From contig VFKK01000260.1 in NCBI GenBank assembly GCA_009885605.1, positions 1 to 14,627 on the forward strand: 14,627 bases of DNA, written 5' to 3'. A program made the position numbers and the translations under genes. Source of the DNA: Cyclobacteriaceae bacterium. Lineage in GTDB: Bacteria; Bacteroidota; Bacteroidia; Cytophagales; Cyclobacteriaceae. The notes beneath the pieces are model-generated. The model searched no databases, had not been told where the DNA came from, and worked only from the letters and a program-made list of their open reading frames with translations. Positions 7,063 through 12,945 of the stretch are shown in pieces (position 1 is the stretch's first letter; every line of letters starts with the position of its first letter).

Positions 7063-7149
7063 AGAGAGGTGTCCGAGTGGCTGAAGGAGCACGCCTGGAC
7101 AGTGTGTATACCCTTAAAGGTATCGAGGGTTCGAATCCCTCTCTCTCTG
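7063..7149 (+). tRNA. tRNA-Ser (anticodon GGA)
   Basis: An 87-base class II tRNA. The acceptor stem pairs AGAGAGG (7063-7069) with TCTCTCT (7142-7148), with one G-T pair and discriminator G at 7149. The D arm (TCC/GGA) begins after T8 G9. The anticodon arm pairs CACGC with GTGTG around the loop CTGGACA, giving anticodon GGA at 7097-7099, which reads UCC and UCU. A long variable arm (ATACC/GGTAT, loop CTTAAA) is the mark of serine, and the T arm is GAGGG-TTCGAAT-CCCTC. CCA is not encoded. Base 37 (7100) is C, where a purine is normally found. The terminator at 7157-7187 follows 7 bases after the end. Confidence 0.96.
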
Positions 7150-7156
7150 CGGACAG

Positions 7157-7187
7157 AACCAACTTCAGAAATGAGGTTGGTTTTTTT
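7157..7187 (+). terminator. Strong intrinsic terminator after tRNA-Ser
   Basis: Bases 7157-7167 and 7172-7182 form an 11-bp stem (one G-T pair) closed by the GNRA-type tetraloop GAAA (7168-7171), followed by a run of Ts to 7187. It should end both the tRNA transcript and any read-through from the asparaginase operon. Confidence 0.88.
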
Positions 7188-7746
7188 ATTTCTCGGAGAT
7201 TTTTGAATATGAAACAAAAAAAGAAAACCGCTCCCTATTTTTTTTTAGAATCCAGCATCGATTTTCAGGGAGAAATTTATTGCGACGAGGAAAAAAGAAC
7301 TTTTTCTTCCCATTCATCGAAAAATAAAAACTAAGCCTCTAGCCTGTATTATATTCTGTTTAAAGTGAAAAAACCTTAAATAAAAAGCGAAAAGGGGCAT
7401 TATAAGGGAAGATTTTAACGGATCAATTCAGGATTACTCGGAATTTAAAATGGTATTTAGGACTGCTGGTGTAAAAGTGGCCGACCAAGGCATTTTTTTA
7501 TTTTTCTTTTTGAGAAAAAATAAGAACCTTAACAGCGAGTTTAAAGGTCTATTCTGTTTTCTTCAAAAAGTAGTTAATATTCCGTTTGTGTAAAAATTGC
7601 CTCTTTGGCGCTTAAAAAGCGGAATTATTAAAAAAAATCTAAAACAGGTCCTTGTTTTTTGAATTTAAAAAATGATAACTTTAAAACTCGATTCCAGTGT
7701 AAAAAACCATTTAACCTTTATCTAAAGTCTAATTAAAAATCACATT
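7188..7746 (+). other. AT-rich non-coding leader upstream of the exbB-type gene
   Basis: No convincing gene lies in these 559 bases. A 41-codon frame at 7209-7334 is Lys-rich and has no recognisable features. The decamer TATTCYGTTT occurs three times (7352, 7550, 7578), and GTGTAAAA three times (7469, 7588, 7697). A weak short stem, CGCTT/AAGCG, lies at 7609-7621. The region may contain a long 5' leader or a small RNA, but I see no known riboswitch or RNA family. Confidence 0.6.
7652..7683 (+). promoter_or_regulatory. Weak promoter candidate for the exbB operon
   Basis: TTG (7652-7654) and TAACTTTA (7676-7683) are separated by 21 bases and match TTG-N17-23-TAnnTTTG except for the last base. 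A start near 7690 would give a leader of about 57 bases. AT-rich context makes chance matches likely. Confidence 0.3.
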
Positions 7747-8550
7747 ATGAGAAAGTTAATCGCTTTGTTCATGCTTGCAGGTATCATGTTTGTTCCTGTT
7801 TTCGCTAACGCACAAGAAGCAGCTGCTGACACTGCTGCTCAAGAAGCAACCACCCCAGCGGCCGTGGAGCCTGCTGCATCTCCCACAATTGTAGACGATG
7901 ATATCGTTGTAGAGGAGCTTGGTTTTCACCAGGAAGTAAAAGAAAAGTTTATTGAGGGCGGAGTCCTTTATATGACCCCTATTTTGCTTTGTTTGATTTT
8001 GGGACTTGCCGTATCCCTAGAAAGAATCATCACATTGAACCTTTCCACTACAAACACTAAAAAGCTGCTCAATAAAGTTGAAGATGCACTTGCATCTGGC
8101 GGAATTGAAGCTGCTAAGGATGTGACCAAAAACGTCAAAGGTCCTGTAGCTTCTATTTTTACCCAAGGTCTGATGAGATATTCCGAGGGAATCGAAATGG
8201 TTGAGAAATCAGTTATCTCTTATGGTTCTGTTGAAATGGGACGCTTAGAGAAAGGACTTATTTGGCTCGCTTTATTTATTGCGACAGCTCCTATGTTGGG
8301 TTTCTTGGGTACAGTAATTGGTATGATTGAGGCATTTGATGCTATTGAGGCAGCTGGTGATATCTCTCCGTCTCTTGTTGCTGCTGGTATTAAAGTCGCA
8401 TTGATTACTACTGTAGGTGGTTTGATCGTGGCGATTATTCTACAAGTTTTCTATAATTATATAGTTGCAAAAATTGATTCCCTTGCAAACAGCATGGAAG
8501 ATGCATCAATATCTTTAGTGGATTTGCTTGTAAAGCACAAACTAAAGTAA
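7747..8550 (+). CDS. MotA/TolQ/ExbB-family proton channel protein
   Basis: A 267-residue inner-membrane subunit of an ExbB/TolQ-type motor, which uses the ion gradient to drive an ExbD-type partner. It has a probable cleaved signal peptide (1-22, ending FANAQ), then an Ala/Pro/acid-rich periplasmic stretch to about 70. Membrane helix 1 is near 72-92, a cytoplasmic domain follows, and helix 2 (about 171-193) and helix 3 (about 211-236) carry the signatures ATAPMLGFLGTVIG (Thr189) and GIKVALITTVGGLIVA (Thr222). By comparison with E. coli ExbB, the pore threonines are kept, but the helix 3 glutamate (Glu176 there) is Val217, preceded by Lys216. It is followed by a three-helix protein and two ExbD proteins. 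No TonB, TolA or TolB is nearby, so the task of the motor cannot be assigned. Confidence 0.9.
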   Translation: MRKLIALFMLAGIMFVPVFANAQEAAADTAAQEATTPAAVEPAASPTIVDDDIVVEELGFHQEVKEKFIEGGVLYMTPILLCLILGLAVSLERIITLNLSTTNTKKLLNKVEDALASGGIEAAKDVTKNVKGPVASIFTQGLMRYSEGIEMVEKSVISYGSVEMGRLEKGLIWLALFIATAPMLGFLGTVIGMIEAFDAIEAAGDISPSLVAAGIKVALITTVGGLIVAIILQVFYNYIVAKIDSLANSMEDASISLVDLLVKHKLK

Positions 8551-8557
8551 TAATAAT

Positions 8558-8584
8558 TAACTGTTAGTTATGGTTTTCCCATAA
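8558..8584 (+). repeat. Two overlapping, mutually exclusive small hairpins
   Basis: TAACT/AGTTA (8558-8562 and 8566-8570, loop GTT) and TTATGG/CCATAA (8568-8573 and 8579-8584, loop TTTTC) share bases 8568-8570, so only one can form at a time. No T run follows, so this is not an ordinary terminator. It lies in the only sizeable gap inside the motor operon (59 bases) and may affect mRNA stability or the ratio of channel protein to downstream products. Confidence 0.4.
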
Positions 8585-8609
8585 TTTCACACATTAAAAC
8601 ATATTAATA

Positions 8610-8939
8610 ATGGATATATACGATATTGGTTTGTATGCTGGGTACGTGTTGGTTATTGTCGGTTGTATTGCAGCAGTCCTACTTCCGTTACTCAAGGCAT
8701 TTGAAAATCCGAAAGAATTGATGACATCTGGAATAGCGGTTCTAGGGATTTTAGCACTGTTCGCTGTTGCGTATGTGATTTCTGATAATGAAGTAACTCC
8801 TAGATTGGCAGCAGAGCCATTTAATATGACAGCTGAATCCTCACAATTAATTGGAGGCCTCTTGATTTCATGTTACTTCTTGTTCGTCATTGCTTTTGTA
8901 GGGATTTTTGTTACAGAAGGTTCTAAACTATTGAAATAA
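8610..8939 (+). CDS. Small three-helix membrane protein of the ExbB/ExbD cluster
   Basis: I cannot name this protein. The 109 residues form three hydrophobic helices at about 6-29, 41-58 and 79-101, with no cleavable signal. The loop between helices 1 and 2 (FENPKELMTSG) is short; that between helices 2 and 3 (SDNEVTPRLAAEPFNMTAESS) is longer and acidic. Conserved-looking Gly, Pro and Cys residues (PLLKAFENP, SCYF) lie at helix ends. The stop overlaps the ATG of the first exbD gene by one base (TAATG), implying coupled translation and probably assembly into the same complex. An additional stator, scaffold or coupling subunit of the motor is the simplest proposal; this is inference from position. 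Confidence 0.8.
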   Translation: MDIYDIGLYAGYVLVIVGCIAAVLLPLLKAFENPKELMTSGIAVLGILALFAVAYVISDNEVTPRLAAEPFNMTAESSQLIGGLLISCYFLFVIAFVGIFVTEGSKLLK

Positions 8940-9571
8940 TGGCTAGCAGAATGAAAAAGGAAGCTCCAGAAATCCCCGCGGGATCTATGGCAGATATTGC
9001 CTTCCTACTTTTGATCTTCTTCCTAGTGACCACAACGATAGCTTCGGATAAAGGAATTTTGAATTTCCTTCCGCCAAAGCAAGATCCCAATGTGCCTCCG
9101 CCTGATATCAAGGTGAATGAAAGAAATATCTTTACTATTCTAATCAATGCTAACGATCAGCTTCTTGTGGAAGGTGAGTATGGAAGCACTGAAGGATTGG
9201 ATGAGGATGTTAAAGCTTTTATTTTGAATTTTGGTGCTCCGGATGAAGAGGGACAAGCAATTTACAACTCCCTTCCAGCTTCGTTACAATCTGTCGTACG
9301 ACGAGATCCAAAATCGTCGGATGATCCAAGTGAAGCCATCGTGTCAATTAAGACAAATAGAGGTACGAGCTATGACATATATCTTGAGGTATTCGACTTA
9401 GTAAAAAAGGCGTATTTCGATATTTATGCGGCAAGAGTAAATCTTTCATCCGAGGAATATAGAGCACTATCGGATGAAATGCCTGGAGAATCGGAATTAC
9501 AAGACAAAGGAAAAGCTGGAATCCCAATGGCGATTTCAATTGCGGAACCAGATAAACAAGGAGGTAATTGA
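8939..9571 (+). CDS. ExbD/TolR-family protein, long form
   Basis: A 210-residue biopolymer transport protein, the partner of the ExbB-type channel. A short cytoplasmic N-terminus leads to the single membrane helix (about 17-36) with SMADIAFLLLIFFLVTT, in which Asp19 matches the essential proton-binding Asp25 of E. coli ExbD. The periplasmic domain shows the ExbD core in two parts: IFTILINANDQLLVEGE (about 64-80) and AIVSIKTNRGTSYDIYLEV (about 132-150), separated by an insert of some 50 residues. A tail of about 50 residues follows, making it much longer than ordinary ExbD (about 140). Its start overlaps the stop of the three-helix gene, and the next gene begins 1 base after its stop. Confidence 0.9.
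   Translation: MASRMKKEAPEIPAGSMADIAFLLLIFFLVTTTIASDKGILNFLPPKQDPNVPPPDIKVNERNIFTILINANDQLLVEGEYGSTEGLDEDVKAFILNFGAPDEEGQAIYNSLPASLQSVVRRDPKSSDDPSEAIVSIKTNRGTSYDIYLEVFDLVKKAYFDIYAARVNLSSEEYRALSDEMPGESELQDKGKAGIPMAISIAEPDKQGGN
9558..9565 (+). promoter_or_regulatory. Near-perfect Shine-Dalgarno before the second exbD gene
   Basis: AAGGAGGT lies 7 bases before the ATG at 9573, inside the last codons of the preceding exbD gene (encoding Gln-Gly-Gly). It decides the start against the open frame extending back to 9474. Other genes in the window have no comparable sequence. Confidence 0.75.
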
Positions 9572-9572
9572 T

Positions 9573-10031
9573 ATGGCAAAGTTTACAAAAAAAAGTAAGG
9601 CATCTACGGCAATTTCCGTCGCATCCTTACCAGATATTGTCTTCATACTTCTTTTCTTCTTTATGGTGACTACCGTAATGAGAGAGCAGGATATACTGGT
9701 AGAACAGAAACTACCTGCGGCATCACAACTGCAAAAGCTTCAAAAGAAAACTTTAATTTCTTACGTCTATATAGGAAATCCAAAGAATGTTGCTCTCTAT
9801 GGTACTGAACCAAAAATTCAGGCAAATGATGCTTTGTTAAATCCTTCCGACCTGGTTCAGTGGGTGAATCAGGAGAGAGATTTGCTTCCTGAAAATGAAA
9901 GAGGATTAATGACTATCTCTATGAAAGCTGATAAAGAGGTGAAAATGGGACCTATCTCTGACGTTCAAACTGAATTGAGAGAAGCGGATGCTCGACGAGT
10001 ACTATATGCAGCTACCAAAAAAGTTGATTAA
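9573..10031 (+). CDS. ExbD/TolR-family protein, short form
   Basis: A 152-residue second ExbD-type protein, clearly different from its neighbour. The cytoplasmic N-terminus is basic (MAKFTKKSKAS), then the membrane helix contains SLPDIVFILLFFFMVTT, with Asp21 at the proton-binding position. The periplasmic domain includes SYVYIGNPKNVALYG, a middle acidic segment and LMTISMKADKEVKMGPI followed by a helix (ISDVQTELREADARRVLYA), the usual ExbD finish. Two distinct ExbD proteins beside one ExbB-type protein suggest a hetero-oligomeric rotor, since ExbD works as a dimer within an ExbB pentamer; whether the two form a heterodimer or alternative complexes is not known. The start is fixed by the Shine-Dalgarno sequence at 9558-9565, and a strong terminator follows the stop. 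Confidence 0.91.
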   Translation: MAKFTKKSKASTAISVASLPDIVFILLFFFMVTTVMREQDILVEQKLPAASQLQKLQKKTLISYVYIGNPKNVALYGTEPKIQANDALLNPSDLVQWVNQERDLLPENERGLMTISMKADKEVKMGPISDVQTELREADARRVLYAATKKVD

Positions 10032-10055
10032 TTAATCTAATCATCCACTATATTT

Positions 10056-10085
10056 AAAGCTATCTCTTCGGGGATAGCTTTTTTT
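10056..10085 (+). terminator. UUCG-loop intrinsic terminator ending the motor operon
   Basis: An 11-bp stem (10056-10066 with 10071-10081, one T-G pair) is closed by the very stable C(TTCG)G tetraloop and followed by Ts to 10085. It lies 24 bases after the exbD stop. Confidence 0.92.
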
Positions 10086-10097
10086 ATTTAATGGCCT

Positions 10098-11411
10098 ATG
10101 ATCTTAAATCTGACTAATAAAAAGAAAGTCCAGAATTCCTGGGCCATGTATGATTGGGCTAATTCTGTCTATAGCCTGGTGATTACATCCACAATTTTCC
10201 CTGTGTATTTCAATAGCGTAACAAAAAATGCAGATGGAAGTGATAAGGTTAGTTTTTTTGGCTTTGAGATGATCAATACTGTTTTGTATTCCTATTCGAT
10301 TTCATTTTCGTTTTTGGTAATAGCACTCATTTCGCCTTTGCTCTCCGGTGTAGCTGATTCGAGCGGAAAGAAACTTCAATTCATGAAGTTCTTCGCTTAT
10401 TTGGGCTCTATTTCTTGTATTGGTCTTTTCTTTTTTGACGGAAGTAATCTTGAATGGGGGATTATATGCAGTGTTTTTGCGAGCATTGGATATGCAGGAA
10501 GCATTGTTTTCTACAATGCGTATTTGCCCGAAATCTCAGAAGAAAGTGAGTATGATATGTTGAGTGCAAAGGGTTTCGCACTTGGTTACATAGGAAGTGT
10601 GATTTTGTTGGTATTAAACCTCCTGATGATTCAATTTCCATCTTGGTTTATGATTCCGGAAGGAGGATTTGCAGCTCGTTTTTCTTTTTTAATTACCGGT
10701 ATATGGTGGGCTGGGTTTTCCCAGATACCGTTTAGAAACCTCCCGAAAAATCCCTTTAAAAAGAATATCAAGAAAGAAATACTTTTAAAGGGATATCATG
10801 AAATCAGAAAAGTTTGGGGTGAAGTTCGGGAGATAAAAGTCATGACAAGATTTCTGACTTCTTTTTTCTTTTATTCCATGGGTGTTCAAACAGTGATGTA
10901 TTTAGCCGCTTCATTCGGAGATAAAGAGCTGGGGCTACCAGGCGATCAATTGATATTAACGATACTTATTATTCAGTTTGTGGCAATAATTGGAAGCTAC
11001 TTTTTTGCTTTTATTTCAAAAATGTATGGCAATAAAGCCAGTCTTGTAATCATGGTGCTGGTTTGGGTGATCATATGTGGTGCGGCATATTTTGTATACA
11101 CTGTTTACGAATTCTTTGCTTTAGCCTTCGTCGTTGGCTTAGTTATGGGCGGAATACAATCACTTTCCAGGTCCACATTCTCTAAGCTTATCCCAAAATC
11201 CACAACGGATCATGCTTCTTATTTTAGTTTTTATGATGTTACTGAAAAGCTTGCGATTGTTTTGGGGACTCTCTCTTATGGCTTGATTGAGCAAATGACC
11301 GGAAGTATGAGGAATAGCTCCTTATCGCTGGGAATTTTCTTTTTGGTTGGTTTGGGGTTCTTACTCTTGGTGACAATTCCCAAAAAGAATCTTTCTGTTG
11401 AAACTGTCTGA
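10098..11411 (+). CDS. MFS transporter of the UMF1/Atg22 (YxiO-like) family
   Basis: A 437-residue inner-membrane protein with about 12 membrane helices. It has the hallmarks of the UMF1/Atg22 branch of the major facilitator superfamily: SWAMYDWANSVYSLVI at 14-29, a motif A-like PLLSGVADSSGKK (80-92), EYDMLSAKGFALGYIGS (151-167) and GGIQSLSRSTFSKLIP (351-366). Yeast Atg22 exports amino acids from the vacuole; the bacterial members lack a settled substrate, so none is assigned. The start at 10098 lies 16 bases after the motor-operon terminator; an ATG at 10091 is in another frame and stops after eight codons. The next gene starts 2 bases after its stop, so both probably share a transcript, although their functions do not suggest a link. 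Confidence 0.9.
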   Translation: MILNLTNKKKVQNSWAMYDWANSVYSLVITSTIFPVYFNSVTKNADGSDKVSFFGFEMINTVLYSYSISFSFLVIALISPLLSGVADSSGKKLQFMKFFAYLGSISCIGLFFFDGSNLEWGIICSVFASIGYAGSIVFYNAYLPEISEESEYDMLSAKGFALGYIGSVILLVLNLLMIQFPSWFMIPEGGFAARFSFLITGIWWAGFSQIPFRNLPKNPFKKNIKKEILLKGYHEIRKVWGEVREIKVMTRFLTSFFFYSMGVQTVMYLAASFGDKELGLPGDQLILTILIIQFVAIIGSYFFAFISKMYGNKASLVIMVLVWVIICGAAYFVYTVYEFFALAFVVGLVMGGIQSLSRSTFSKLIPKSTTDHASYFSFYDVTEKLAIVLGTLSYGLIEQMTGSMRNSSLSLGIFFLVGLGFLLLVTIPKKNLSVETV

Positions 11412-11413
11412 TT

Positions 11414-12883
11414 ATGGTCAAAATTCTTTTCGGAAATCAGGTAAAACTTTTAGATGAATTGCATTTAATGCATTCCCGCCAATCCAGTCATGAATTGATG
11501 GAGGTAGCAGCTAAAGGCTTTGTAAAGTGGTTTGATGAGCAGGATTTTGATAAAAAAATGCCTGTTTTTGTCATAGCTGGTGCCGGAAATAATGGGGGTG
11601 ATGGTTTTGCGATAGCAAGATTACTAAAAGAAACCTCCTGGAATATAAAAGTTCTTCAATCCTTTGAAAGTGAAGAACGACTTAGCCCAGATGCAAAACT
11701 TAATTGGGACTTGCTTTCTCCTGATATTCCTCGATTTGAATGGGGAAAATGGCCAGAGGTTTCCACGGGAATTTTAATCGATGCATTTTTGGGAGTTGGG
11801 TTAAAAGGAGCACTGAGGCAAATTGCCAAAGAAGTCATTTTTAAGATCAATCAATTTGAAGGGATAAAGATTAGCGTGGATTTACCCAGTGGTTTATATT
11901 CTGAAACTATTTGCAAAGAAAATGTTGTAAAAGCTGATTTTACCGTTTCATTCGCTTTTCCCAAGTTATCCTTACTTCTACCGGAGCACGCCAATTTCGT
12001 GGGTGAATTATCTGTAGTTGATATTGGAATCACTGATGAAGAATATCAATCATTTGATTCCAATTTCTTTTTTGTTCAGAATTGTGATATTCCAAAGCTT
12101 CATAGAAAATTTCACCGTTTTAGTCATAAAGGTGATTTTGGCAGAATTCTTCTTGTTGGAGGCAGCCCCGGTAAAATGGGAGCTTTAACTTTGGCCTCAA
12201 AAAGTGCTCTTAGGACTGGTTCTGGCCTGGTTACATGCCATCTAGAGGATTCAGAACGATCCATTTTGCAAACTAGCGTACCGGAGGCAATGGTTACTTG
12301 GGGAGAATTGGTGAATTTGGAAAATTACGATTCTATTGGAGTTGGTCCAGGTTGGGGGAAAGTCGATAGAAAACATCTTCTGGAACAAATACTGAATGAG
12401 TTCAAAAAGCCTTTGGTAATTGATGCGGATGGGTTAAATCTTCTTGCACAAAATCCGAAATTGATTTCAAAGCTTCCTGTAAATTCAATTTTAACACCCC
12501 ATCTTGGTGAATTTTCGAGGTTGGTTGGTGCTGCTGAGGACCATCTTCGACGGTTAGTTTTGGCAAGGGATTTTGCCAAATCACACCAGATTATAATAGT
12601 GCTTAAAGGAGCAAACACCGTAATAAGTTTACCGGATGGTCGTCAGATAATTAATTCCACAGGCACAAATTATATGGCAACAGGGGGAACTGGAGATGTT
12701 TTGACAGGAATGATTACCGCTTATTTAGGAATGGGATATTTGCCTGAAAACGCAGCTATTTGTGGTGTTTTTCACCATGGACTGGCCGGAGAATATGCCG
12801 GAAAAAAGAAACGCAGAAGTTTAATTGCCTCAGACATCATTGAAGAAATTCCGGAGACCTATATTCAACTAGGTATTGACTGA
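11414..12883 (+). CDS. nnr: Bifunctional NAD(P)HX epimerase / ADP-dependent dehydratase
   Basis: A 489-residue fusion enzyme that repairs NADHX and NADPHX, hydrated cofactors formed by heat or by GAPDH side reactions. The N-terminal YjeF_N epimerase domain (1 to about 215) interconverts R and S forms and has AGAGNNGGDGFAIARLL (56-71), LIDAFLGVG with catalytic Asp123, and VDLPSGL (155-161). The C-terminal ribokinase-like dehydratase domain (about 225-489) has SHKGDFGRILLVGGSPG (237-253), GPGWG (311-315), VIDADGLNLL (335-344), LTPHLGEF (360-367) and GGTGDVLTG with catalytic Asp428. The motif just before it reads GTNYMAT, where GNPGMA-type sequences are more usual; this is a mild deviation. Length matches other bacterial fusions (about 490-510). 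Confidence 0.95.
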   Translation: MVKILFGNQVKLLDELHLMHSRQSSHELMEVAAKGFVKWFDEQDFDKKMPVFVIAGAGNNGGDGFAIARLLKETSWNIKVLQSFESEERLSPDAKLNWDLLSPDIPRFEWGKWPEVSTGILIDAFLGVGLKGALRQIAKEVIFKINQFEGIKISVDLPSGLYSETICKENVVKADFTVSFAFPKLSLLLPEHANFVGELSVVDIGITDEEYQSFDSNFFFVQNCDIPKLHRKFHRFSHKGDFGRILLVGGSPGKMGALTLASKSALRTGSGLVTCHLEDSERSILQTSVPEAMVTWGELVNLENYDSIGVGPGWGKVDRKHLLEQILNEFKKPLVIDADGLNLLAQNPKLISKLPVNSILTPHLGEFSRLVGAAEDHLRRLVLARDFAKSHQIIIVLKGANTVISLPDGRQIINSTGTNYMATGGTGDVLTGMITAYLGMGYLPENAAICGVFHHGLAGEYAGKKKRRSLIASDIIEEIPETYIQLGID

Positions 12884-12919
12884 ATATTGTCCAAACCCAA
12901 ACTATTATCATTTGATCGC

Positions 12920-12942
12920 GGTTCTCTCGGAGAATCATTTTT
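12920..12942 (+). terminator. Possible weak terminator or attenuator before the MFS exporter
   Basis: GGTTCTC (12920-12926) pairs with GAGAATC (12930-12936), including one G-T pair, around a TCG loop, and is followed by ATTTTT. It ends 3 bases before the next ATG (12946), so it could either end the nnr transcript or mask translation of the exporter. Confidence 0.45.
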
Positions 12943-12945
12943 GGA

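Noticed and set aside
7056..7334. 92-codon plus-strand frame running through the tRNA-Ser gene
   Set aside because: It reads through the whole tRNA and its terminator; the peptide is the usual false translation of a serine tRNA.
7209..7334. 41-codon frame (MKQKKKTAPYFF...) after the tRNA terminator
   Set aside because: Lys-rich, low complexity, no ribosome-binding signal or family features; likely chance in AT-rich DNA.
7477..7500. Terminator-like T run after a small stem in the leader
   Set aside because: Only about four base pairs with a bulge form before the T run; too weak to call, and the region is generally AT-rich.
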